A stretch of 64,000 bases of DNA from Pseudarthrobacter siccitolerans (lineage in GTDB: Bacteria > Actinomycetota > Actinomycetes > Actinomycetales > Micrococcaceae), in NCBI RefSeq assembly GCF_001046895.1, contig NZ_CAQI01000053.1:372001-436000 (forward strand), in the 5' to 3' direction. Both the position numbers and the translations under genes were made by a program. Positions 53,032-60,791 of the stretch are shown here, one piece after another. The stretch's first letter is position 1; each line of letters starts with the position of its first letter. Under the pieces are notes generated by a model. That model was not told where the DNA came from and made no database searches. It worked only from the letters and a program-made list of their open reading frames with translations.

Positions 53032-54450
53032 TTGGCTGAGCTCCACGAATTTTCCGCCGTCGCGCTGCGGGACCGCCTGCGCAAGGGAGATGTTTCGGCT
53101 GCGGAGGCCATGGACCATTTTCTTGCCCGGATTGAAGAGCAGAATTCCCTGCTGGGCGCCTTTGTCACGGTCACGGCCGAGCAGGCACTGGAAAAGGCCC
53201 GGGCCGCCGATTCGCTCCATACCCGTACTCCCCAGGACGAGCTCCCGCCCCTGCACGGAATGCCACTTGCTTTCAAGGACCTCACGGACGTGGCCGGTGT
53301 GGTGACCACCCACGGCAGCGCCGCCCTGGACCACAAGCCAGCGGTCAGCGACAGCCCCCTCGTGGCGCTCTTCAAGGAAGCGGGCGTGATCTCCCTGGGC
53401 AAAACCCAGGTGCCCGAATTCGGACTGACGGCTTACAGCGAAAACCGCGTGGCGCCGCCGTCGCGCAATCCCCATGCCCTAAGCAGGAGCTCAGGAGGGT
53501 CCTCGGGCGGCAGCGCCGCAGCCGTGGCCGCCGGGCTGCTTCCCTTCGCGCCGGGAACGGACGGCGGCGGTTCCATCCGGATCCCCGCGGCGGCCTGCGG
53601 GCTGGTGGGCCTCAAACCGGGCCGCGGCCTGGTCCCCGCGGGGGAAAGCCTGGGCGATCCCGCCCGGCTGGTGGTGGCCGGTCCGCTGGCCCGGAGCGCA
53701 GCCGACGCTGCATTGATGATGGATGCGCTCGCCCCGGACGGATTGGCGGAAGGCAGCTATCTTGCGGCGGTGGACCAGGAACCGCCGAGGTTGCGGATCG
53801 GCGTCACACTGGACAGTCCTTGGCAGGGGACCTTCCCGTTCACCCCCGAGCGGGCGGCCATGGACGCACTCCAGGCGGGTGAAAAGCTCCTGGAGGATGC
53901 TGGCCATGCCCTCAGCGACGCCGCCGTCCGCTACGACAACCGGTACCCGGATGCCTTCACCACCGCATGGACGGCGGGAGTAGGCGCCGCGCGGATCAGT
54001 CCGCACCGCGAAGCGCTGCTGGCACCGCTGACCCGGACGTTCCGCCGCCGGGCCCAACAGCGCAGTCCTGCCAAGCTGAACGAAGCCCTGGCCTTCCTGC
54101 GGCAGTTCGAGCGGGACACGGTAACACAGTACGCCCAGTGGGACCTGCTGCTGATGCCGGCACTCGCGCAGACACCGCGCCCCGTGGGCTGGTTCACCGG
54201 AACGTCGCATTCCAGCGCAGCCTGGCCGTCTGCGCAGTGGCCAGGCGATGCCGACGGCGACTACCGGAAACAGTGCGAATTCGCCCCGTGGTCCTCCATG
54301 GTCAATGTGTGCGGCCTGCCGGCCATCAGCATCCCCGTCCACTGGACAGGGGGCGCGCCCGGTGAGGGCCTGCCAATGGGGGTCCAACTGGTGGGCCCCC
54401 GAGGGTCGGAGGCACTTTTGCTGCAGGTGGCCCGGCAGGTGGGTTTCTGA
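53032..54450 (+). CDS. Amidase-signature family enzyme
   Basis: A 472-aa hydrolase of the GatA/amidase family. The triad regions are HGMPLAFKDLTDVAG (Lys), SSGGSSGGSAAAVAAG (cis-Ser) and GTDGGGSIRIPAAACGLVGL (Ser nucleophile). No GatB/GatC genes are next to it, so it is a stand-alone amidase of unknown substrate. The only plausible start is a TTG at 53032; a TACCTT-like box directly before it suggests a leaderless mRNA, though the match is weak. Confidence 0.9.
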   Translation: MAELHEFSAVALRDRLRKGDVSAAEAMDHFLARIEEQNSLLGAFVTVTAEQALEKARAADSLHTRTPQDELPPLHGMPLAFKDLTDVAGVVTTHGSAALDHKPAVSDSPLVALFKEAGVISLGKTQVPEFGLTAYSENRVAPPSRNPHALSRSSGGSSGGSAAAVAAGLLPFAPGTDGGGSIRIPAAACGLVGLKPGRGLVPAGESLGDPARLVVAGPLARSAADAALMMDALAPDGLAEGSYLAAVDQEPPRLRIGVTLDSPWQGTFPFTPERAAMDALQAGEKLLEDAGHALSDAAVRYDNRYPDAFTTAWTAGVGAARISPHREALLAPLTRTFRRRAQQRSPAKLNEALAFLRQFERDTVTQYAQWDLLLMPALAQTPRPVGWFTGTSHSSAAWPSAQWPGDADGDYRKQCEFAPWSSMVNVCGLPAISIPVHWTGGAPGEGLPMGVQLVGPRGSEALLLQVARQVGF

Positions 54451-54593
54451 CGCCCGCGCTTTCACTGCCGGTGGCGTGTTGACCTGGATCTAACGCGCGC
54501 TTCATGCGCCTGTAACCCGGGGCGAGCACACTGGCAAGCACCAGATGGCTTCGCGTCCCGGAAGGGGCCATCACTCGACGGGGAGTTGCCGCC

Positions 54594-54818
54594 ATGAATG
54601 CAGAATCCTCCACCTCAGTAAGCAGCGGAACAACGCGCCCGTCGGACGGCCGTCCGGACCTGAGCAACGCCAACGTGCGGGAGGACCTGGCCACCACCGG
54701 CCGGTGCGCCATGGTGCATCTGCCCACCGGACGGACCTGCCTCTTGCCAATCCGCCACCAGGGGCCATGCCACTTCCACCAGCCGCAGGAGGCTGAGGAA
54801 GTATTGGCCGGCGGCTGA
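54594..54818 (+). CDS. Small Cys/His-rich protein, possible zinc site
   Basis: A 74-aa protein with ATG behind GGGGAG. The first 30 residues are Ser/Thr-rich and probably disordered. The second half carries Cys38, His42, Cys49, His55, Cys59, His60 and His62 in a pattern CxxxH-x6-C-x5-H-x3-CHxH that could bind zinc. I do not recognise a family. It is the first of three small plus-strand genes before the LapA-like gene. Confidence 0.65.
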   Translation: MNAESSTSVSSGTTRPSDGRPDLSNANVREDLATTGRCAMVHLPTGRTCLLPIRHQGPCHFHQPQEAEEVLAGG

Positions 54819-55000
54819 CCACGGCGGGCAGTCGCGTTTTTTCGGTCCGCATTTCGCTTCGCCCCGCGGACCGGCGCTCTCCCGACCGTCACTGTCCGGC
54901 CGGTAAACGTCCGCAGGGTCAATGCCCGCAGTGTCCGCACCTCGACTCCATGGGCGAACAGGAGGACGATTAAAGGGCAGTCACCAAGAGGAGGCCTGTG

Positions 55001-55204
55001 ATGTGCTATTCATCCAGCAAAGATTTCGGGTGGGGCGTCAGGAAGGAAGCTGACCGCCAGCCCGAGGCGAAGCAGGAAACCCCGGTGGAAACTCCGGAGA
55101 AGCCGGTCAAGGCGCAGGACTTCACGTTCTGGGCATTCCCCAACTGGCGCAGGACGCCAGGGCCCCGCACCCCTTCGGCTGAAAAGAGCAAGGAGAGGGT
55201 CTGA
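55001..55204 (+). CDS. Small orphan protein beginning MCYSSSKDFGWG
   Basis: A 67-aa soluble protein. A very strong GAGGAGG site lies 7 bp before the ATG at 55001; a GTG at 54998 is less well spaced. The N-terminal MCYSSSKDFGWG and the aromatic FTFWAFPNWRR are joined by a Glu/Pro/Lys-rich linker. Such a conserved start and end with a variable middle suggests two short binding motifs. Function unknown. Confidence 0.65.
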   Translation: MCYSSSKDFGWGVRKEADRQPEAKQETPVETPEKPVKAQDFTFWAFPNWRRTPGPRTPSAEKSKERV

Positions 55205-55226
55205 CGCCATAACGGTGTACACAACA

Positions 55227-55251
55227 GAAGGGACTCCACCGGAGGCCCTTC
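55227..55251 (+). terminator. Possible terminator after the small gene at 55001
   Basis: GAAGGGACTCC (55227-55237) pairs with GGAGGCCCTTC (55241-55251) with one A-G mismatch and a 3-nt loop, 23 bp after the stop. No T run follows. Confidence 0.45.
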
Positions 55252-55254
55252 CGT

Positions 55255-55344
55255 TGCGTTTGCCGGGCCGTGTTTGCGAGAGGCGTGTTTTCGGGGGCTG
55301 TCTCTGCGGAGACCGGGTTTGCGGCTGTTGTCTTTGCGGGGGCT
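55255..55344. repeat. Degenerate 15-bp tandem repeat in an intergenic region
   Basis: Six units of 15 bp resembling GTSTTTGCGGGGGCT (for example 55270-55284, 55285-55299 and 55330-55344) lie between two small genes. The plus strand is strongly G/T-rich and the region is stop-free on the minus strand for its whole length. Confidence 0.6.
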
Positions 55345-55406
55345 TGTTTGTTGAGCACGGCAGGTCGCTGCAGCACTAACGATGCATTGGCGGAAGGATC
55401 AGCGCG

Positions 55407-55766
55407 GTGAACGGACTGTATGTGCACGCAGCCACCCTGCTGATGGATGGCGCCGCCGATCCTGCCGCTCCCGGCGCCGCGGTCACTAACGCCTTATGCG
55501 GGCACTGGGAACATCCGCCGCCGTGCCTGCTGGCCGCGCACCATACCGGTTGGTCCCGGGACGGGGACAGGGTTTCGCTGCGGATCGTCTTCGCCACCGC
55601 ACCGGCTTCTGAACGGAAAGTGCGGGGGCTCATCGACACCGCCTTGGTATCCGGCGCTTTCGACAGACCCGACGGCACCGTCTCCCGTTGGACGCTCGTC
55701 ACAAGCGGTCCGGCGGAACTGAGCGGCCCGGAACGCGAGCACGCCGAGAGGATTTCCGGAACGTAA
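55407..55766 (+). CDS. Conserved-type hypothetical protein
   Basis: A 119-aa soluble protein, GTG start behind GGAAGGA. The core includes CGHWEHPPPCLLAAHHTGWS, with two Cys and several His, then RVSLRIVFATAPASERKVRG. The Cys/His cluster could bind a metal but need not. No family recognised. Third of the small plus-strand genes. Confidence 0.6.
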   Translation: MNGLYVHAATLLMDGAADPAAPGAAVTNALCGHWEHPPPCLLAAHHTGWSRDGDRVSLRIVFATAPASERKVRGLIDTALVSGAFDRPDGTVSRWTLVTSGPAELSGPEREHAERISGT

Positions 55767-55955
55767 CGCCACACTTCCCGGACCCGGCGTTGCAGTAACG
55801 GAATACTGCGGCTGGCGGCGGGCCCGCCTCGTACGTCCACAACCCGGCGGTTGCGTCCGGTGGAAAGGGCTGCAAGACGGCCTGCCCCCTGCGGCTCCTC
55901 TCTGGTCCCCGCTTTACGTTGTGCTGTTCGGAGCGCACCTACTATGGTGGGACAA

Positions 55956-55967
55956 TAAGCATGCTTA
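55956..55967. promoter_or_regulatory. 12-bp perfect palindrome upstream of the LapA-like gene
   Basis: TAAGCATGCTTA lies 37 bp before the ATG at 56005 and just downstream of a TACTAT -10-like box (around 55940), a position suited to a repressor. Confidence 0.5.
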
Positions 55968-56004
55968 GTATCGCATCCATAGAAGTCCTGGGAAGGGAAC
56001 CAGC

Positions 56005-56478
56005 ATGAGCACCGGAAACTACCCGCCGGCCGGAGGGCCCGAGTCCACCGGAGATTACGCCGCGACCAACCTGCCTGCCGAAACATCATCCCGCCCCGGC
56101 ACCGCCGCGGAAGCACAGGGCAGTGCTCCGGGGTCGCAGGTACAGGGTTCCGGGCCGGTCCCGGATTCAACGCCGGCAGCCGCCACCCGGCCAGCCACCG
56201 ACCGTCCTGCCGATCAGCCTCGGGTGACCCGCGCCGGGGTGGTGTGGGCCGCCGTCGTGGCCTCCCTGGTACTCCTGATCCTGCTGATCATCTTTATCCT
56301 GCAAAACCAGGAGCAGGTGGCCGTCCGCTATTTCGCGCTGGAAGGATTCGTCCCGCTGGGCATGGCCCTGTTTATCGCCAGCGTGTCCGGGGGTGTCCTG
56401 GTGGCAATGGCCGGCGGAGCCCGGATTCTTCAGCTTCGCAGGAACGCCCACCGGGCCCGGTCCGCCCAGCGGAGGTAA
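56005..56478 (+). CDS. LapA/DUF1049-domain membrane protein
   Basis: A 157-aa protein. The first 75 residues are Pro/Thr/Ala/Gly-rich and disordered. Two membrane helices follow (VWAAVVASLVLLILLIIFIL and PLGMALFIASVSGGVLVAM) separated by the DUF1049 hairpin QNQEQVAVRYFALEGFVP. A basic tail (RRNAHRARSAQRR) ends it. LapA in proteobacteria takes part in LPS assembly; in a Gram-positive cell the domain must have another role. Good ribosome site GGGAAGGGA. Confidence 0.85.
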   Translation: MSTGNYPPAGGPESTGDYAATNLPAETSSRPGTAAEAQGSAPGSQVQGSGPVPDSTPAAATRPATDRPADQPRVTRAGVVWAAVVASLVLLILLIIFILQNQEQVAVRYFALEGFVPLGMALFIASVSGGVLVAMAGGARILQLRRNAHRARSAQRR

Positions 56479-56515
56479 TAAAGCAAGGCAGCCGGGCGCC
56501 GGTGAGCCCGCCTGA

Positions 56516-58024
56516 TCACCCCGCACCCAGACTCCGGTACTTCGCCGACCTGGCCGCCACAAGGTCCGCCACAGGTGTGCCCGCCACGGACCCCAGTTCG
56601 TACTCGATAGCCAGCGCCATGCGGCGGCAGAACTCCTGCGGCTCCAGGCAGGCGTCGTCGCTTTCATCCACGATGTGGTTCACCAGGCCGTGGGCGTAAA
56701 GCGAGGCGACGTTCACTCCTTGCGCCTGCGCCATGGCCGGAGCGTGCGCCGTGGTCCGGTGGACTATGGCGCTGGCCCCCTCCGGAGGCAGCGGTGACAG
56801 CCAGCTGTGCTGCGCCGCGATGGTCCGGTCGGCGGGCAGCAGGGCGAGGGCTCCTCCTCCGGCGCCCTGGCCCAGCAGGACCGAAACGGACGGCGCCTCC
56901 AGCCCGATGAGCTCGTGCAGGGAGCGCGCGATTTCACCTGCCAGCCCTCCTTCTTCCGCCTCCTGCGAGAGCGCCGCGCCCGCGGTATCTATGACCGTGA
57001 GCAGAGGCAGCCGCAGTTCCTCGGCGAGCTTCATGCCGCGGCGAGCCTCACGGAGCGAGCCGGGGCCCATCCCGGCCGCGTCCCTGCGCAGCGGGCGGGC
57101 GTGCCCCAGGACAATGCAGGATTGTCCGCCGAAGCGGGCCACGGCCAGGAGGAGCCCGGGGTCCTTCTCCCCCTGCCCGGTTCCGTTCAGCGGCAGGGAG
57201 TCCGTAGCACCGTACTTGAGGAGCTGCCGCAGGTCCGGCCGGCGCGGACGCCGCGAAATACCGATGGAGGTCCATGCGTCAACCGGAGCCGGCCGGACAG
57301 CGAGCGTGGCCGGCTCTGGCGGGATCGTGCCGCGGCGGGCGCAGAGGATATCCAGCGCCCTGGCCACCAGGTCAGCAAGATCGGCGGGCTCCACCACGCC
57401 GTCGATCAGTCCCTTGTTGAACAGGTTTTCGGCCACCTGCACGTTGTCGGGAAACTGTTCACCATGCAGGGCTTCGTATACCCGCGGGCCCAGGAAGCCC
57501 AGGAGCGAACCGGGTTCGGCCACGTTGATGTGACCCAGGGATCCCCAGGAGGCCATGACGCCGCCGGTGGTTGGATGGCGCAGGTAGACCAGGTAGGGCA
57601 GGCCGGCCTGGCGGTGGGCCCGCACCGCCCCGGTGATTTTCACCATGGACAGGAAAGCCAGTGTCCCCTCCTGCATCCGGGTGCCGCCGGAAGCGGGCCC
57701 GGCCAGCAGCGGCAGTCCTTCGGCGGTGGCCCGCTCGACGGCGGCCACGATCCTTTGCGCCGCAGCGTGGCCGATGGATCCGGCCAGGAAGGAAAATTCG
57801 CTGACGATCACCGCCACCCGGCGGCCGCGGATTAGTCCGGCGCCAGTGATAACGGATTCGTCGGTCCCGCTGCGTTCCCGCGCTTTGGTGAGGTCGCGGA
57901 AATACTCCTCGGACAGCGCTGGTTCCTGCGCCGGTGAATCCCAGGAGACAAAGGAGCCCTCGTCCATCACGGCTGCCAGCAGTTCGGCGGCGCTCAAATG
58001 GCGCACCTTTTCAGCGGTGGGCAT
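56516..58024 (-). CDS. Fused beta/alpha acyl-CoA carboxyltransferase, possible malonyl-CoA-type decarboxylase
   Basis: A 502-aa crotonase-fold protein. The N-terminal AccD-like half (about 30-245) has LLAGPASGGTRMQEG and HPTTGGVMASWGSLGHINVA. The AccA-like half (about 290-490) has LPLLTVIDTAGAALSQEAEE and LLGQGAGGGALALLPADRTI. The AccD zinc finger is absent. No biotin carboxylase or biotin carrier gene is in the operon, so transfer to or from biotin is not obvious. Malonate decarboxylase MdcD/E uses the same fold to decarboxylate a malonyl thioester. The ATG lies 1 bp beyond the CoA-transferase stop. Alternative: a propionyl- or acetyl-CoA carboxylase subunit working with a distant BC-BCCP. 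Confidence 0.85.
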   Translation of the reverse strand: MPTAEKVRHLSAAELLAAVMDEGSFVSWDSPAQEPALSEEYFRDLTKARERSGTDESVITGAGLIRGRRVAVIVSEFSFLAGSIGHAAAQRIVAAVERATAEGLPLLAGPASGGTRMQEGTLAFLSMVKITGAVRAHRQAGLPYLVYLRHPTTGGVMASWGSLGHINVAEPGSLLGFLGPRVYEALHGEQFPDNVQVAENLFNKGLIDGVVEPADLADLVARALDILCARRGTIPPEPATLAVRPAPVDAWTSIGISRRPRRPDLRQLLKYGATDSLPLNGTGQGEKDPGLLLAVARFGGQSCIVLGHARPLRRDAAGMGPGSLREARRGMKLAEELRLPLLTVIDTAGAALSQEAEEGGLAGEIARSLHELIGLEAPSVSVLLGQGAGGGALALLPADRTIAAQHSWLSPLPPEGASAIVHRTTAHAPAMAQAQGVNVASLYAHGLVNHIVDESDDACLEPQEFCRRMALAIEYELGSVAGTPVADLVAARSAKYRSLGAG

Positions 58025-58025
58025 G

Positions 58026-59237
58026 TCAGGACACTCCCGCAGCAACAGTCGCCAGTCCCAGCCATTCACGGATGGCCGGCCCATCCTCGTCCAGCAGCGG
58101 CGGCGCGTCATGCTCGGTGACGGTGGTTTCCGCGGCGTCGCCTGGCGCAAAGAACCTCAGCGGCGGCCCGGGCAGGCTGACCTTGCCGAGCACCGGATGG
58201 TCCACATCCACCACGAGACCCTGGGACGCCACCTGCTCCCACGCGTACACCTCATCAAGGGAGCGCACCTTCCCGGCCGGGATCCCGGCGTCGTTCAGTT
58301 TCTGCAGCAGCTGCGCTGCCCCATAATCGGCAAAGACACGTTCGACGGCGGCAATCACCCCGGCGCGGTTCCGCACCCTTTCGGCATTGCTGGCGAAGCC
58401 CGGCGCCGCCGGTTCCAGTCCGAAGGCGGCGGCGAACGAGGCCCAGAGCCTTTCGCTGCCGACGCTGATCTGCACGCTGCCGTCCTTGCAGTTGAACAGG
58501 CCGTAAGGGGCTATGGAGGGGTGGTGGTTTCCCTGCGCCTCGGGGACTTCCCCTGCCACGGTGGTGCGTGTGCCCTGGAAGGCGTGGACCCCGATCAAGG
58601 ATGCCAACAGCGAGGTCCGCACCACCTGGCCGCGGCCCGTCCGCTCCCGCTCCACCAGGGCCGCCAGGACACCGAAGGCACCGTTCATGCCCGCGAGCAG
58701 GTCCGCGATGGGGACACCAACACGCTGGGGATCGTCGGGCCCTGAGCCGGTGAGGGACATCAGCCCCGCCTCGCCCTGAAGGATCTGGTCATAACCGCTG
58801 CGCTGCGATTCCGGCCCGTCGTGGCCGAAGCCCGTGATGGACAGGATCACCAGCCGCGGGTTGAGCCCGTGCATGGCCGAAGGCGAGAAGCCGAGCCGCT
58901 CCATTACCCCGGGGCGGAAGTTTTCGATCACCACGTCAGCGCGTTCCAGAAGCCCCCGCAGGACCTCCTGCCCGTCGGAGTTTTTCAGGTCCAGGCTGAT
59001 GGATTCCTTGTTGCGGTTGCAGGACATGAAGTAAGTGGACTGGAGGTCATTGGCGGGGCCAACGAAGGGCGGGCCCCAGCCTCGGGTGTCGTCGCCGGTT
59101 CCCGGGTTCTCCACTTTGATGACGCGGGCGCCCAGGTCCGCCAGCATCATGCCGGCGTGCGGGCCGGCCAGGGCCCGGCTCAGGTCCACCACGAGATGGC
59201 CGGCAAGGGGGCCGCGTGCGTTGTCAGTTCTGCTCAT
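58026..59237 (-). CDS. Type III (CaiB/BaiF) CoA-transferase
   Basis: A 403-aa enzyme that moves CoA between carboxylic acids. Motifs are VVDLSRALAGPHAGMMLADL, RVIKVENPGTGDDTRGWGP, DVVIENFRPGVMERLG and the segment GVPIADLLAGMNGAFGV with the conserved Asp expected to form the acyl anhydride. All parts are present and of normal length. In this operon it would activate the imported dicarboxylate, for example malonate, using acetyl-CoA or succinyl-CoA. ATG start; 51 bp after the carrier gene. Confidence 0.9.
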   Translation of the reverse strand: MSRTDNARGPLAGHLVVDLSRALAGPHAGMMLADLGARVIKVENPGTGDDTRGWGPPFVGPANDLQSTYFMSCNRNKESISLDLKNSDGQEVLRGLLERADVVIENFRPGVMERLGFSPSAMHGLNPRLVILSITGFGHDGPESQRSGYDQILQGEAGLMSLTGSGPDDPQRVGVPIADLLAGMNGAFGVLAALVERERTGRGQVVRTSLLASLIGVHAFQGTRTTVAGEVPEAQGNHHPSIAPYGLFNCKDGSVQISVGSERLWASFAAAFGLEPAAPGFASNAERVRNRAGVIAAVERVFADYGAAQLLQKLNDAGIPAGKVRSLDEVYAWEQVASQGLVVDVDHPVLGKVSLPGPPLRFFAPGDAAETTVTEHDAPPLLDEDGPAIREWLGLATVAAGVS

Positions 59238-59288
59238 GTACTGGTTCCTTTTCTCGAACAGGCGGGGAAGCTTGGGGTGGCCGGGCCG

Positions 59289-60656
59289 TTACAGCCAGCC
59301 GGGCACTACCAGCGCCAGCCACGCCAGGGCAGGCCCGGCAACGATCACGATGCCGCTGTAGCCCAGGATCTTTTTGTAGAAGCGGTCCTTGTCCACGCCC
59401 TCGGGAGCGTTGGCGAGGACCAGCGCGCCGTTGGTGGAGAACGGGGAAACGTCCACGATGGTGGCGGAAACGGCGAGCGCGCAGATGACGCCCACAGCCC
59501 CGATTTCGCCGCTGGAGAGGAACGGCACGGCCAGCGGGATCAGGGCCGCGAGGATGGCGGTGGATGAGGCGAACGCGGAGACTACGGCGCCGATGTAGCA
59601 GATCAGGAGGGCTGCCAGCAGCGGCAGTCCCATGCCGGCCACACCGTTGGAGACGAATTCGATGGTTCCGGCTTCCTCCAGCACGCCGACGAAGGTCAAC
59701 ATGCCGCAGATCAGCAGCACCGTGGACCAGCTGATCTTGTTGATGGCGCCCTTCTGGGCCGCCGGCGAGACCAGGGCCAGCACGATGGCGATGGTGATGG
59801 ACACAAACCCGACGTCCACCTTGAATCCGAGGGCGATGACGGCCAGCGCGATCAGGCCGGCGATGGTGACCAGCTGCGGGATCCGCTCGGAGCGCTCTTT
59901 GGTGGCGGCGACGCCGTCGCCTGCGGGGTCACGGGGGCCGTACATGCCGGAGCCGAAGCCCTTGAAGGAGACGTCGGAGCCGGCCTTGGCACCGACGCTG
60001 ACGGCCATGCGGGCCTCAGCGGCCTGCTCCACGAAGTGGCTGACCTTGGAGGACAGGAGTCCGCGGCCGCCCAGCACAACAAAGAGGACCAGCGAGATGA
60101 GGAGGTTGAAGACGAAGCTGGACAGGAACAGCGCGGTGGGGCTGAAGGCCAGGTCGGTCTTGGCCAGGATGCCGTTGACCGTGACGCCGTAGACGGCGAT
60201 GGGCGAAAAGCCGCCGGCCTGGGCGCCGTGGATGACCATCATGCCCATCAGCAGCGGGCTGATCTTGTACTTCCCCGCAAAGCTGAGCGCGATGGGAGCA
60301 ATGATGGCGACGGCGGCGGGAGACAGTGCGCCCACGGCCGTGATGACTGCGGTGATGGCAAACATCACCCAGGGGATGAGCGCCACGCGGCTTCCCACCA
60401 GCCGGACGGCACCGCGGACCAAAAGGTCGATCGTACCGTTGTTCTGGGCGATGGCGAACAGGTAGGTGACGCCGACGATGGTCAGGAAGAGGCCGCCGGG
60501 GAAGTTGGCAAGGATTTCGTTGGTGGACATGCCCAGCACCACGGTGCCGAGCAGGAACGCGCCGACGAAGGCGAGGGCACCCATGTTCAGGGGCAGGACG
60601 GTGGCAAGCAGGAACATCGCCGCCAGGATGATGATCGACAAGACAGGAGCGGACAT
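59289..60656 (-). CDS. SLC13/MatC-type dicarboxylate carrier
   Basis: A 455-aa membrane protein with 11-12 helices in two halves. The N-terminal MatC-like segment (LPLNMGALAFVGAFLLGTVV) and the substrate loop IHGAQAGGFSPIAVYGVTVN are typical. A long cytoplasmic loop (about 205-260) has a Gly/Arg-rich stretch. The second half includes VVSAFASSTAILAALIPLAV and VSATIVDVSPFSTNGALVL. MatC proteins take up malonate. First gene of the operon, transcribed away from the GntR gene. Confidence 0.9.
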   Translation of the reverse strand: MSAPVLSIIILAAMFLLATVLPLNMGALAFVGAFLLGTVVLGMSTNEILANFPGGLFLTIVGVTYLFAIAQNNGTIDLLVRGAVRLVGSRVALIPWVMFAITAVITAVGALSPAAVAIIAPIALSFAGKYKISPLLMGMMVIHGAQAGGFSPIAVYGVTVNGILAKTDLAFSPTALFLSSFVFNLLISLVLFVVLGGRGLLSSKVSHFVEQAAEARMAVSVGAKAGSDVSFKGFGSGMYGPRDPAGDGVAATKERSERIPQLVTIAGLIALAVIALGFKVDVGFVSITIAIVLALVSPAAQKGAINKISWSTVLLICGMLTFVGVLEEAGTIEFVSNGVAGMGLPLLAALLICYIGAVVSAFASSTAILAALIPLAVPFLSSGEIGAVGVICALAVSATIVDVSPFSTNGALVLANAPEGVDKDRFYKKILGYSGIVIVAGPALAWLALVVPGWL

Positions 60657-60689
60657 CGTTGGTCCTCCGTTGGGGAAAGAAAGTGTGAC

Positions 60690-60706
60690 GTGAGTTACTG
60701 GCTCAC
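60690..60706. promoter_or_regulatory. Inverted repeat in the operon leader
   Basis: GTGAG (60690-60694) and CTCAC (60702-60706) with a 7-bp centre, in the 5' leader of the carrier gene. Possible second regulator site. Confidence 0.35.
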
Positions 60707-60719
60707 TGGACTAGCCTCT

Positions 60720-60734
60720 TAGACACTAAGTCTA
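60720..60734. promoter_or_regulatory. Candidate GntR operator at the divergent promoter
   Basis: TAGAC-N5-GTCTA (60720-60734) lies directly downstream of a TTGACA box read on the minus strand toward the carrier operon. A second short palindrome CTACGACGTAG occurs near 60772-60782 before the regulator gene, with an extended -10 TGTATTCT just upstream. FadR-subfamily GntR proteins bind short palindromes of this kind. Confidence 0.5.
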
Positions 60735-60791
60735 TCTGTCAATAGGGAGTGGCATGTATTCTGTAGGGACCTACGACGTAGACGAGGCTTT

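Noticed and set aside
52782..53402. Minus-strand open frame antisense to the amidase start
   Set aside because: No coding character and it conflicts with the amidase gene.
55122..55427. Minus-strand open frame across the small-gene region
   Set aside because: It overlaps a better-supported gene in antisense and consists mostly of the 15-bp repeat.
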